From contig DIVL01000048.1 of the NCBI GenBank assembly GCA_002435825.1, forward strand, positions 1 to 40,244: a stretch of DNA of 40,244 bases. Direction: 5' to 3'. Positions within the stretch are counted from its first letter, which is position 1, and each line of letters starts with the position of its first letter. Positions 1-8,671 of this stretch are shown here, one piece after another. Both the position numbers and the translations under genes were made by a program. The notes beneath the pieces are model-generated. The model saw only the letters and a list, made by a program, of their open reading frames with translations, had not been told where the DNA came from and did not search any database. The DNA comes from Anaerolineaceae bacterium UBA6133 (GTDB lineage Bacteria > Chloroflexota > Anaerolineae > Anaerolineales > Anaerolineaceae).

Positions 1-56
1 TATAAAGATACAAGGTCGGATTGCGTAGTTCAATCCGGCATTAACGAGGAGAGAGA

Positions 57-85
57 AAAAGCCGGATTCAAAGGAGGAATCCGGC
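57..85 (-). terminator. Intrinsic terminator of the C11 protease gene
   Basis: Eight-base arms GCCGGATT (61-68) and AATCCGGC (78-85) form a hairpin. Read on the minus strand it is followed directly by TTTTTCTCTC. It lies just past the stop of the leftward protease gene that ends at 122, so it should end that transcript. The sequence beside it, CCGGCCTACGAAAAG, recurs near 8564, so the hairpin may derive from a dispersed repeat. Confidence 0.7.
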
Positions 86-121
86 CTACGAAAAGGTTAC
101 TGGTATTGAACTAAAGGAATA

Positions 122-2662
122 TTACTGAACCGTGATGGTCGTATATACCGGTGTCACGTTCCCATCCAGATCCGCTACCAGGAAGCCGACCAGGTAGTCC
201 CCGCTCGGTAAGTATTCCTGCTTCCATTGGAAGGGCTGGCTGCCAAAGGTTAACACATCTCCATCCGTGGTCGAAATCTTGCTGACCTTGCCATTGGCAT
301 CCAGATCCAGCCACTTGTAGGTGATTGTGAAGGTATCTCCCTGGTTTGGGGTAATTTCCGAGGCGGCTCCAGCAGTGGTGGAGCCCACAAATCCCATCAC
401 CTGGAATAAGTACTCATCCTTGAACAGGAGTTGTGCCCTGCGGGTCTCACCCGTCTCAGTGAAAGTGTAGGTCCCGTCCACCGCGTAAACCGCCTGCTCA
501 GCTGATGCCCCGTAAGACACCGGATTGAGCAGCGCGATACCTGATTCTGTCCCATCGGTGATCGTATAGACCAATGGCTCAAAGTCAAAATTGAGCCTGA
601 AGGTTTCCGCGCTTGGCCAGATGGGGTAATAAACCCCTGCTTCCATACCAGTCGAAGGACTTTCAAGGTAATCAGTATCCGCCACAAAAATGCTGTTCGA
701 AGCCGTATCAACCAAACCGGTAAACAAGTAGATATAGCCGATATTTTCGCAGGTTATAGTCGTGCTCAAAGTGATCGAGCTGCCCGGAGAGACCCGGTTG
801 GCGGATGCGCTGATGTCAGAAACGGTAATCGCGCCCAACCCTGGTATCTGGCTGGCGCGGGTGACATTGACCGCTTCCACGGCATTCGCCGAAAACTTCC
901 GCCCGGCATAGTGATAGCCCAGGAAATCATCCCAGAGCGACGCCCGGCTGAAGGTGTTGGCAATCACGGAGTAGGATGCCATGCCCGTGGAGTTATTGCT
1001 GAATAGTTGGGAATTGGGGAAGTAGATCGCAATTCCGGTTGAGCCAGGCTTTGACGGACCGTGCTTCTCGGCCACAATCACACGGGAAAGAGCGCTCAGG
1101 ATATTATTCGCATGCTGACGGGTAGTGCTATCTCCGGCATACTTGGCCGTTAGAGCCGCAAAATGCCCCAGGTCAATGAATGAGGGCGGCACATTGGTAC
1201 CGAAGATGGAGGTGTAGGATTGCGCGTAACTGCGTGCCTGTGCCACTGCCTGCTGATCCAGGCTCTGCATGTGGAAGGAGAATCGGTTAACCGCGTTCAG
1301 CAAAAGCGGCAGGTTATCCAGATTCACTGCCGTCAGGGTAATGTTTTGCTCAAGCTGGGTAGCTAACTGCGCGGCGCTCATGCGGTTGACGAAAAATCCG
1401 CCCCCGCTTGAATTTTGCGCCAGAAATTCCGCGCGTGCCTGGTCATCGATCACCCGCTGATCCTGGCTGATGTAAGAGTCAACAATATTTGCCGCGATCT
1501 CTTCCGTGCTCACATCCGGGTTGTAGACCATCATGCTCAGGAAGGCGGTGTATGCCCAACCCAGCCCGGGTTCAGTTTCCTCAGACGCCACAGCATAGCG
1601 CGCGTAAGGCGCCAAAGCGGTATAGACTTCCATCTGGCTCATCAGGCAGGCATCCAAACCGATCAGGTCGAACTTATCGATCCCGGTTGCCTGAATGGTC
1701 CTCTCCAGTGCGGTTTCCAGCTCATTGAGATAGATAATGTCATCCTTCATCGCCGACACCAAAGGCGCGTTAGTACTTCTGTCGCGCTGCGCGGGAGAAG
1801 GATCGCTCCAGCCGCCCGGCCATCCCATGCCGTGGTCCGACATGATCAAGATATGCTTATCAGCGGGGAAGCTTTGGATCGCCCAGGTCAGGAAATCCGA
1901 GAGCGTATTGGCGTCGCCCATATTCTTCTCGCCCAGGTCCATCAGCAATTCAGAGCCGAGATTGTTCAGGTCATCGTCATAGGTTACCAGGTAACGGCGG
2001 GTTGAGTCCCAATTGCCATCCCCCGAGTAGCCTCCACGGAAACGGTCCACCTGGCTGACAATCATGACCTGATCGGTGGAGCCGATCATTTCCATTTCAT
2101 TGAGGTCCATCATGATGTCGCGTTCCAATGCCTGGTCATCAGCATCCTGGTACATCATCACCAGCCACTTCTGCCCGGAGTTTTCACCGGCGTTGATGGC
2201 TGTCGGCCAGGGAGTGTTCGTCGCGCCAGTTTGGAGGGGCTGGATCGGTTGAACTGGTTGGGTTGGCTCAGTAACAAGCGGCACGTTCTGCCCTGGATCC
2301 TGCTCAGGAACAGATATGCCCTGGCAACCTCTCAAAATAAAGTAAAGCACTATTACCAGGATGATAATTCCAAAGACTCCACCGCTGCAGCTTTTCTTGC
2401 TTCCGCTGGAGCCCGTCAGACCGCCAAGCCCTCCGAGCAGACCGCCAAGCCCGCCCAGACCACCGCTTCCACTTGGCGAGGAGCCGCTGGGGAAGCCACC
2501 GGTAGTTTGTCCAGACCCACCTGAAGATGTTGGCCTGGTGGGTTTTGCGCTTGGCTTTGCTGAACCAGCCGGTCTGCGAACGGGTTGTTCCGCTTGTGTG
2601 GTCGGACGACTACTGCTCTTGCGCCGGCGTCCTGCGTTTACTTCAGGGATTTGATCAGACAT
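122..2662 (-). CDS. Membrane-anchored clostripain-family (C11) cysteine protease
   Basis: Predicted cysteine endopeptidase of the clostripain (C11) family, 846 aa, held at the outer face of the membrane. The first 90 residues are low-complexity (Ser/Pro/Arg, then Gly-rich), followed by one membrane segment at about 96-111. The catalytic domain runs from about 165 to 600. The family's catalytic His lies in SDHGMGW (His277) and the Cys in LDACLM (Cys339). The last 200 residues look beta-rich and may be an Ig-like or substrate-binding region. The start is supported by GGAAGG six bases upstream of ATG. No signal peptide is visible, so the single membrane helix is the likely anchor with the protease outside. 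It is transcribed alone, with a terminator at 57-85. Family assignment is firm; the substrate is unknown. Confidence 0.88.
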   Translation of the reverse strand: MSDQIPEVNAGRRRKSSSRPTTQAEQPVRRPAGSAKPSAKPTRPTSSGGSGQTTGGFPSGSSPSGSGGLGGLGGLLGGLGGLTGSSGSKKSCSGGVFGIIILVIVLYFILRGCQGISVPEQDPGQNVPLVTEPTQPVQPIQPLQTGATNTPWPTAINAGENSGQKWLVMMYQDADDQALERDIMMDLNEMEMIGSTDQVMIVSQVDRFRGGYSGDGNWDSTRRYLVTYDDDLNNLGSELLMDLGEKNMGDANTLSDFLTWAIQSFPADKHILIMSDHGMGWPGGWSDPSPAQRDRSTNAPLVSAMKDDIIYLNELETALERTIQATGIDKFDLIGLDACLMSQMEVYTALAPYARYAVASEETEPGLGWAYTAFLSMMVYNPDVSTEEIAANIVDSYISQDQRVIDDQARAEFLAQNSSGGGFFVNRMSAAQLATQLEQNITLTAVNLDNLPLLLNAVNRFSFHMQSLDQQAVAQARSYAQSYTSIFGTNVPPSFIDLGHFAALTAKYAGDSTTRQHANNILSALSRVIVAEKHGPSKPGSTGIAIYFPNSQLFSNNSTGMASYSVIANTFSRASLWDDFLGYHYAGRKFSANAVEAVNVTRASQIPGLGAITVSDISASANRVSPGSSITLSTTITCENIGYIYLFTGLVDTASNSIFVADTDYLESPSTGMEAGVYYPIWPSAETFRLNFDFEPLVYTITDGTESGIALLNPVSYGASAEQAVYAVDGTYTFTETGETRRAQLLFKDEYLFQVMGFVGSTTAGAASEITPNQGDTFTITYKWLDLDANGKVSKISTTDGDVLTFGSQPFQWKQEYLPSGDYLVGFLVADLDGNVTPVYTTITVQ

Positions 2663-2761
2663 GACTACCTTCCAATCTTTGCCTAACTAATAGATGGGCT
2701 ATAGTGAGTATTTTAATCCATTTATGAATTGCGGGATTTGCTTGAAAAACGCGCCCAAGTC

Positions 2762-3835
2762 TCAGGGTTTAATGGGTTTTGTTCCCGAATCTGATGGATG
2801 CGAGTGGTCATGGTCTTCTTCGTTTTCCTTTTGATGGGCATGGAAGTGAGTATGGCTGTATTCGACTGTTTCTGGAATTGATTTTTCCCCACTGCCTCTG
2901 ATCCCCATTTTGGTATGTTTGTGGGTGTGGGTATGTTGGATGCTGATTGTGTCGGTAATCAAAAACCAGGTGGCGGCAGCCATCAGGATCAACCCAACCC
3001 AAAAAGTCAGGACAGGAAGAACCCGGAAGATCAGGAAAGAGAAAATCACCCCCAAAAACGGAGCAACGGCGTAGTAGGCGCTGGTTTTTGCGGCTCCAAG
3101 CTGGTTCTGGGCTTTGACGTAGTAATTGATGCTCAAGCCGAAAGCCACAAAGCCAAGCAGCATCGTTAACAAAATGAAACCCACTTGTGGAAAAGCTTCC
3201 CTTGTCAGTAAAGCCAGGATCAAAGAACCAAATCCTGAACCAATGCCCTTGATGATGACGATATCTGAACTGGTTCGGTTGGAAAGCTTGCGCGTGAAGT
3301 TATTTTCAAGCCCCCAGGCAGTGCTTGCTGCCAAAATCAACAGCGAGCCACTTGAAAAGCGAAAAGCTGAGAAACTCTCCAACGAAAGAAGCACACTTGC
3401 CAGCGTTACCAAAGCAATCCCAATCCAGAGTTTCCGGGATATCGCTTCCCTGAACAGTAGTAAAGCGATCAAGGAAGTGGCAACGATTTCAAAATTATTT
3501 AGCAAGGAGGCATTTGCTGCCAGGGTGCTTTTCAGACCAAACATCAACAGCGCAGGCGCGAGAATGTCCAGCAGCACCATTCCCAGGATGTAAGGTTTCT
3601 CATCTTTTACAATGGGAGCAAACGTCCTGTTTTTTGGCTCAGTGCGAAAATACCACAGCCCAAGCATCCCCAAACCCGCCCCGAGATACAAAAAAGCCGC
3701 CATAAATAATGGCTCCACGGACCCCAAAAGCAGCCGGGAGAAAGGCATATTCAGGGCGTAGAGAGCGGCTGCAAGGAAAGCGAATGCGGTTGCCTCGCGT
3801 AAACTGCTGGTATTCTTTTGGTTAAACATGCTCAT
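2762..3835 (-). CDS. EamA/DMT-family transporter with histidine-rich C-terminal tail
   Basis: Inner-membrane transporter of the drug/metabolite transporter superfamily, 357 aa. Two EamA repeats of about five hydrophobic helices each fill roughly residues 13-295. The last 60 residues are cytoplasmic-looking and very rich in His, in clusters such as HTHTHKH, HTHFHAH and DHDHSH, which resembles metal-binding loops of cation transporters. The family usually exports metabolites or amino acids; the His tail hints at metal binding but does not prove metal transport. A perfect TATAAT (minus strand, 3844-3849) ends eight bases before ATG and no Shine-Dalgarno precedes it, so the message may be leaderless. 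It is separated from the prohibitin gene by a strong hairpin. Confidence 0.82.
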   Translation of the reverse strand: MSMFNQKNTSSLREATAFAFLAAALYALNMPFSRLLLGSVEPLFMAAFLYLGAGLGMLGLWYFRTEPKNRTFAPIVKDEKPYILGMVLLDILAPALLMFGLKSTLAANASLLNNFEIVATSLIALLLFREAISRKLWIGIALVTLASVLLSLESFSAFRFSSGSLLILAASTAWGLENNFTRKLSNRTSSDIVIIKGIGSGFGSLILALLTREAFPQVGFILLTMLLGFVAFGLSINYYVKAQNQLGAAKTSAYYAVAPFLGVIFSFLIFRVLPVLTFWVGLILMAAATWFLITDTISIQHTHTHKHTKMGIRGSGEKSIPETVEYSHTHFHAHQKENEEDHDHSHPSDSGTKPIKP

Positions 3836-3852
3836 AAGTTCCCATTATAGTC

Positions 3853-3881
3853 AAAAGCCGGCTAAAACTCAGCCGGCTTTT
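3853..3881 (-). terminator. Intrinsic terminator of the prohibitin-like gene
   Basis: Eleven-base arms AAAAGCCGGCT (3853-3863) and AGCCGGCTTTT (3871-3881) enclose a seven-base loop. The leftward prohibitin gene ends at 3972, so this hairpin with its U-run would terminate it. The promoter -10 box of the next leftward gene starts right after it. Confidence 0.75.
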
Positions 3882-3971
3882 GTTTCTTCATACCAGATTT
3901 ATTTTGCGGCACATAAAGCCATTCTATCACCCTCAAGCAGGATGAGTAATTACGTACCGACTTTGGTATTG

Positions 3972-4826
3972 TTACGGTTCCTGGGCAGGAAGGCTCAGAA
4001 AACGGGAAACATCAATCATCGTGTTACTGCCGCTGGTCATTACCTGGGGCAGGATCCCATTCCACTTGGTCAGAAAGAGATATTGAAGGTACTCTGGTGT
4101 CAGAGCGCCGGTGTCGTTGAGCGCCTTTTGCGCGTCTGCCTGACCCTTCGCCTCCGCGATTACCGTTTGGGCGTCAATTTCAGCCTGCGCCAGCTTCTGC
4201 TTGGAAGTTTCCACCTGCTGCTGCGCTACCTGCTTTGACTCAATCGCTTGCTGGTACTCCGCAGAAAAGTCAACGTTGACAATGTTGAAGTTTTCGACCA
4301 CAACAAAGTAGGGCTCCAATTGCTTAGTCAGCTTTTCTTCAGCCAAAAGCCGGACTTCGTCACGCTTGGTGATCAGCTCTTCTGCCGTGAATTGGGCTGT
4401 TACAGCTTTGAAGGTGTTCTGAATCGCCGGCGCGACGATGATGTTGGCGTAATCCGCGCCAATCTTCTCATAAACTTCCTTGGCGCGGGTGCCGTCCAGG
4501 TGATAGTTAACCGCAATAATTGAGGTCACTACCTGCAGGTTTTCGGACACAGCTGTCGCCTGAGCTTCATCCTTTTGCGTTCGCACATTCATCAACACAA
4601 CGCGTTCCACAAATGGAAACTTAATATTAATGCCGGGGTAAGAGACCCGATCGACCGCGCTGAATCGCAGAACCACACCGATATTGCCTGCCGGAACTTC
4701 ATAAAATAGCGACGTCGCCAGGATAAGTACCGCCAGGCCAATCAAAATAACAGGTACGATCCGCTTGTTTAACTTCAGACTTTTTGCGGGGTTTGAATTT
4801 GCTGTTGAAAACTTTCCATCGAACAT
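3972..4826 (-). CDS. Prohibitin/SPFH-domain membrane protein
   Basis: SPFH (stomatin/prohibitin/flotillin/HflC) family protein of 284 aa. One membrane helix lies at about residues 23-42, followed by the band-7 domain that begins FYEVPAGNIGVVLRF and continues to about 205. A helical, Ala/Gln-rich coiled region at about 190-240 (EYQQAIESKQVAQQQVETSKQ) is typical of prohibitins. Such proteins form large membrane rings that organise microdomains and modulate membrane proteases such as FtsH; which partner applies here cannot be seen. AGAGGTG precedes the ATG with good spacing. The gene is monocistronic and divergent from the MFS gene across a 145-bp gap that holds AT-rich 10-bp direct repeats (AGATAATTAT, near 4846 and 4858). 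Confidence 0.85.
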   Translation of the reverse strand: MFDGKFSTANSNPAKSLKLNKRIVPVILIGLAVLILATSLFYEVPAGNIGVVLRFSAVDRVSYPGINIKFPFVERVVLMNVRTQKDEAQATAVSENLQVVTSIIAVNYHLDGTRAKEVYEKIGADYANIIVAPAIQNTFKAVTAQFTAEELITKRDEVRLLAEEKLTKQLEPYFVVVENFNIVNVDFSAEYQQAIESKQVAQQQVETSKQKLAQAEIDAQTVIAEAKGQADAQKALNDTGALTPEYLQYLFLTKWNGILPQVMTSGSNTMIDVSRFLSLPAQEP

Positions 4827-4971
4827 AGTGTCACCTCTTTCAAGATAATTATTCCAGATAATTATAAGAGTTGCGATAGATTATCTAAGGTGTCCGAGGA
4901 ATATATCGTGGAAACCTGAAATGACGTCGAAACTTGCCAATTCCTAACCTTTACTTGATACAATTTCGAGC

Positions 4972-6207
4972 ATGCAAAAAAATAATGAGACATACGATAT
5001 TATCAAGGAAAATTCCTCATCACAACCCGGCTTGCCCCCAGACGAACCCAACCACTTCAGCCACCGGCATGTCGGTTCAATTGCCGCTGCACACAGCTTG
5101 CATGATATGTATGCTGGTTTCCTGCCGCCTCTATTGCCAATTTTGATTGAAAATTTAGGTCTTAGCAACTTGGGTGGGGGTATTCTGACCCTGTTTTTCA
5201 GCTTGCCCTCCCTTTTCCAACCGCTTATCGGCTCCCTGGCAGACCGACACAATCTGAGGATACTGGTCATCCTGGCACCATTCATCACCGGAACCCTGAT
5301 GAGTTTACTGGGGTTGGTAACAACACCTGTGGTGATGATGGCAATGTTGATTTTGGCTGGCTTGAGTTCGGCTTCACTACATGCGATTGGTCCGGCATTA
5401 AACAGTAAATATGCTGGACAAAAACTCGGAAAAAGCATGAGCTTTTGGGTCATTGCCGGCACCATGGGTTACGCGCTGGGTTCAATCTTGTTAGTCACAG
5501 TTTACGATTTTCTCGGTCTGTCAAAATTGCCCGTTCTTGCGATAGGCGGTGCAATTGCCTCTGTATTAATCTGGTTTGGTTTAAAAAATGCCAATACCTG
5601 TGCTGATTCGTCAATAAAACAAAGAAACTCCCCCAAGAATTGGGGCAGGATACTGAAAGTGATGCTGCCTCTTGCTTTCATCGCTGTCACGCGGGCAATG
5701 ATGACTGTAATGCTCTCAACCTATTTCCCAGCATTTCTGCGTGAAAGGGGCGCCAGCACCTGGGTGTCAGGCGCCGGATTGACCATGCTTTTAGTCGCCG
5801 GGGCATTTGGGTCTTATGTTGTCGGAAGTCTCAGCGATAGATTCAGCCGGGTCCATATTTTGGGATTTGTCACTACCGCACTTTTTTCATCGATGCTTGT
5901 TTTCCTGCGTACCGACAACTGGTTGCAGATACCAATGATCCTATTGATTGGTTTTCTTCAAATTGCGGCTTTTCCGGTTTTGATGGCAATGGTTCAAGAT
6001 AGCATTATTGAAGACAGAGCATTCATCAACGGTCTTTTCTTGTCTATCAACTTCGTTGGTACATCCCTGGCGATTCCTCTCGTAGGTCGCCTGGCTGATT
6101 TGTATAGTTTTCAGACCGCCTTCCAACTTGCGGCTTGGATTTTACCCTTTGGTTTGCTGGGTTTGGGCTGGGTTTATCGCATTAATAAGAGCAGCCGGCT
6201 GGTTTAG
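4972..6207 (+). CDS. MFS exporter, fosmidomycin-resistance-like
   Basis: Major facilitator superfamily transporter, 411 aa, with about 12 hydrophobic segments. The N-terminal half contains HSLHDMYAGFLPPLLPILIE and then SLPSLFQPLIGSLADR; this pairing of an early His-Asp motif with a Gln-Pro-Leu motif before the cytoplasmic loop is characteristic of the fosmidomycin-resistance (Fsr) branch. Members export fosmidomycin in E. coli, but most homologues have unknown natural substrates. ATG at 4972 has no Shine-Dalgarno; TACAAT (4959-4964) ends seven bases before it, which suggests a leaderless message. The stop codon lies in the loop of a GC-rich hairpin at 6192-6216. Confidence 0.82.
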   Translation: MQKNNETYDIIKENSSSQPGLPPDEPNHFSHRHVGSIAAAHSLHDMYAGFLPPLLPILIENLGLSNLGGGILTLFFSLPSLFQPLIGSLADRHNLRILVILAPFITGTLMSLLGLVTTPVVMMAMLILAGLSSASLHAIGPALNSKYAGQKLGKSMSFWVIAGTMGYALGSILLVTVYDFLGLSKLPVLAIGGAIASVLIWFGLKNANTCADSSIKQRNSPKNWGRILKVMLPLAFIAVTRAMMTVMLSTYFPAFLRERGASTWVSGAGLTMLLVAGAFGSYVVGSLSDRFSRVHILGFVTTALFSSMLVFLRTDNWLQIPMILLIGFLQIAAFPVLMAMVQDSIIEDRAFINGLFLSINFVGTSLAIPLVGRLADLYSFQTAFQLAAWILPFGLLGLGWVYRINKSSRLV

Positions 6208-6216
6208 AGCCGGCTG
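6192..6216 (+). terminator. Hairpin at the end of the MFS gene (probable weak terminator)
   Basis: Arms CAGCCGGCT (6192-6200) and AGCCGGCTG (6208-6216) pair perfectly; the loop contains the TAG stop of the MFS gene. There is no immediate U-run, although GGTTTTTT follows 15 bases later, so termination efficiency is uncertain. Confidence 0.45.
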
Positions 6217-6532
6217 TCCAACATTCTAAAGGTTTTTTATATTTGAGATGCACGCGGACTGACTGCCAGTCTCCCTATGATGAAATGTAAACGCCATACC
6301 GCCAAACCTTGCTTCGCGGACACAGGCACAATAAAAGCGCGCGATGGCGGAATGTGTTTGGTAGGGCGAGCTTGAGGGCACCGCGAACAATGTGATGAAC
6401 GAGCGTATCGTGCCCTCAATCCGCCAACAACGGTGCTTTGGTTGGGGACATTTTTTACACACCACGATGGCGTCTGTGCTCGGGCTGCCCACGCCTGCCT
6501 TCGGCGTCGGGGGTACTTCGCAAGCCTGGCAT

Positions 6533-6590
6533 AATCGCGGCAGCTAGCAGTCTGCAGTTCCTGTTACCATTGTTAAGATCACCGGTAGGG
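6533..6590 (+). repeat. 58-bp direct repeat, copy 1
   Basis: Matches 6758-6815 at 57 of 58 bases (CTGTT here, CTATT there). The copies are 225 bp apart, which suggests duplication of a short unit inside the repeat-rich intergenic stretch. Confidence 0.8.
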
Positions 6591-6757
6591 TTGTTGCAGT
6601 CTACGGTACAAGGGCGGAATACGCAATTTTGCGCACTCCGCCGATAGGTAAATGTCGGAGTGAGCCTGCGCAAGATCATCACAATTCCAGCGTCGATTGG
6701 CAGTTTCATTCCGACCTACTTAATACCCATCCGTTTTATGGTGGGTACAGGTGGCAC

Positions 6758-6815
6758 AATCGCGGCAGCTAGCAGTCTGCAGTTCCTATTACCATTGTTA
6801 AGATCACCGGTAGGG
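6758..6815 (+). repeat. 58-bp direct repeat, copy 2
   Basis: Second copy of the 6533-6590 repeat. Its last bases (GTAGGG) run straight into the 16-bp arm of the inverted repeat at 6810-6881, so the two elements overlap. Confidence 0.8.
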
Positions 6816-6881
6816 GCGAAGCATTCTTTACGGATGGCTTGGAAATAGGACTGCACTTATTTTGAAATGCTTCGCCCCTAC
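6810..6881. repeat. 72-bp MITE/REP-like inverted repeat
   Basis: Perfect 16-bp arms GTAGGGGCGAAGCATT (6810-6825) and AATGCTTCGCCCCTAC (6866-6881) around a 40-bp centre. No ORF is inside. Small palindromic elements with GGGGCGAAGCATT ends are, from memory, a common dispersed repeat type in Chloroflexota genomes; copy number here cannot be judged from one window. Confidence 0.6.
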
Positions 6882-7301
6882 GTTTGAATTCTATAGGTCT
6901 AGTCGTAGGTCAGGCTGAAGAACCTGAGCTACACGCTATGGACGTGGCTGATCGTTAACGACACATACCAAACCGAGTGTGATTTTGCTTATGTCAGCGT
7001 TCTTTAATCTGTCATCGCGAGGAACGAAGCGATCTAAACTCCCATTCTAAAGGACTGCTGGTGATTCAAAACAACTTCCAGACTGAACGTGATTCTCTTT
7101 CTTCATTCACACTTGCTCTTGACGGATTTTAGATTGCTTCACAAAAGAGGTTCGCAGTGACAGTCGGAAATCGACCTCTGTTGAGGGCACCAAAAGCAAC
7201 GTGAAGGACAAACGTTTCGCGCCCTACCAATACCGCTTTCCTTGAAATGGGACGACTCACATGATCCTGCAGGTCTCCACACCCATCACCGTATTAACAA
7301 A

Positions 7302-7332
7302 TAGGTCGGGTTGAGAGACTCAACCCGACCTA
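7302..7332 (-). terminator. Terminator of the FGE-like lipoprotein gene
   Basis: Fourteen-base perfect arms TAGGTCGGGTTGAG (7302-7315) and CTCAACCCGACCTA (7319-7332) with a three-base loop, followed on the minus strand by TTTGTTAAT. It lies 32 bases past the stop of the leftward gene ending at 7364. Confidence 0.6.
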
Positions 7333-7363
7333 AACTATTTAGTCTCAGTTTGGTAACTGCCTC

Positions 7364-8284
7364 TTACTGCCCTCCGTCCATGGCACAGCGGAATCCCAGA
7401 TCCACGCCGCTGAAGAAGCTAAGGTCATATCCCCGGTTTGTAAGGCGTGCGGCCAGCCAGTTGGCAGCCCAGCCACCACCACGAACCGTCCGCAGCTGGT
7501 TAGCTTCTTCGGCCAAAGGATTCTCGGTTGGACTCTTGCCATAGAAATCTTCAATGTAATTATCCGCCACCCATTCCCAGACGTTACCCGTCATATCCAT
7601 GACACCAAACTCGCTTGCCCCCAGCGGGTAGCTTCCAACAGCAACGGTATCTCCCACGCAGGCAGACATGCTGGGGTCGTAATAGACGTTCCCTTGAGAG
7701 CAGTCGGGGTCATCATCTCCCCACGCATAAGTCTTTGGGGATGTACCACGCGCTGCCAGTTCCCACTCAGCTTCAGTTGGAAGACGTTTGCCAGCCCAAC
7801 TGCAATACGCCTGAGCTTGCTCCCATTTGATGTTGATCATCGGGAAGTTGGCATACTCATCATTCGAATAATAATCCTCGCGGGCTTGGGAAGCTGTCGC
7901 AATCGGGGGTAAACAGCCGTCTGCTGCCACACATTCGGCATACTGAACGTTGGTTACTTCATATATATCAATAGCAAACGCCGACACGCTCACCGTGTGC
8001 TGCGGAAGTTCATCGCTTGGGCAGCCGTGGCTATTGTTGTGCTCTGGGTCACAACCCATCATATACTCCGTTGCAGGGATCAGGACCATGCCTTCCGGGA
8101 TTGTGGTTACAACCGGCTCCACAACGGGTTCAGCTGGCTTTTCAGAACTTGGTTCAGTAACCTCAGGTGGGATGACTTCAACTTCTTCTTCAATTACCGG
8201 CTGTGCTGTCTCGAGTGGTGTTTGCATGATGCAACCAGACAGAAGTAACATCAGCATTATTACTGATACTGTTTTGCGAGACAT
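7364..8284 (-). CDS. FGE/SUMF1-domain lipoprotein
   Basis: Exported lipoprotein of 306 aa with a formylglycine-generating-enzyme (sulfatase-modifying factor) fold. Residues 1-18 are a lipoprotein signal ending in LLSGC (Cys18). A Pro/Glu/Val-rich linker to about 65 is followed by the FGE-type domain: GMVLIPATEYMMGCDP, the conserved AYCSWAGKRLPTEAEWELAARG, GNVWEWVADN and RTVRGGGW, ending GFRCA. True FGE oxidises a sulfatase Cys to formylglycine, but most bacterial family members with these motifs are of unknown or structural role, and no sulfatase is nearby. GGAGG lies six bases before ATG. It is transcribed singly toward the terminator at 7302-7332. Confidence 0.85.
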   Translation of the reverse strand: MSRKTVSVIMLMLLLSGCIMQTPLETAQPVIEEEVEVIPPEVTEPSSEKPAEPVVEPVVTTIPEGMVLIPATEYMMGCDPEHNNSHGCPSDELPQHTVSVSAFAIDIYEVTNVQYAECVAADGCLPPIATASQAREDYYSNDEYANFPMINIKWEQAQAYCSWAGKRLPTEAEWELAARGTSPKTYAWGDDDPDCSQGNVYYDPSMSACVGDTVAVGSYPLGASEFGVMDMTGNVWEWVADNYIEDFYGKSPTENPLAEEANQLRTVRGGGWAANWLAARLTNRGYDLSFFSGVDLGFRCAMDGGQ

Positions 8285-8671
8285 GGTAAACCTCCATTAC
8301 ATCAAACGATCGGGAAAGACAAACATCCCTCATTTATATTATAGTAAATTTCCAACGGAATCCCAAATATGAATTGTCAATCTGAGTGGAATATTGAATC
8401 ACCACCAGAATTATCTTACATTATAAATCGAGGCGTAGTATGAACCCCCACCTGTGGAACAGGCATCCTGTGGATCCTTCAGGACTCGTTAGGCGATTAT
8501 TGTTGCCGGATTGGATGTGGAATTACTTCTTCACGATTCGCAAAGTTGGTACCACATCCAATACCGGCCTACGAAAAGACTGCCCATTTAGACTGTGAAG
8601 CTATCCCTGCAACAGACTTTTTTTTGTTGGCAAGATAGGTAACAAAGCCTTTATTCAAAAAAATTCAAATA
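8285..8671. other. Intergenic stretch with one long imperfect hairpin
   Basis: No gene seen in these 387 bp. The main structure is an inverted repeat at 8505-8520 and 8552-8568 (GCCGG-TTGGATGTGG arms, one extra base), followed by CCTACGAAAAG. The string CCGGCCTACGAAAAG also occurs at about 81-95, so this is probably a dispersed palindromic element and may also slow transcription from the leftward gene at 8672-9106. Confidence 0.5.

Larger units (their letters stand above)
6217..7301. repeat. Gene-free stretch packed with REP/MITE-like repeats
   Basis: About 1.1 kb without a convincing gene. Items seen: inverted TTGAGGGCAC/GTGCCCTCAA (about 6371-6420), with the first arm repeated at about 7181; a 58-bp direct repeat (6533-6590 and 6758-6815, one mismatch); a GGCGGA...TCCGCC hairpin near 6612-6641; a 16-bp inverted repeat bounding 6810-6881; and a longer imperfect inverted repeat of about 150 bp (7010-7162) whose ends read CTGTCAtcGCGA and TtCGCAGTGACAG. 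The short open frames here overlap these repeats and look spurious. The stretch resembles a graveyard of small non-autonomous elements. Confidence 0.6.

Noticed and set aside
1415..2005. Rightward ORF of 196 aa opposite the C11 protease
   Set aside because: It lies entirely within the protease catalytic domain, with no start signal and no recognisable domain.
6438..6709. Short ORFs in the repeat-rich stretch
   Set aside because: They overlap repeats on both strands, have no Shine-Dalgarno and no domain; not supported as genes.
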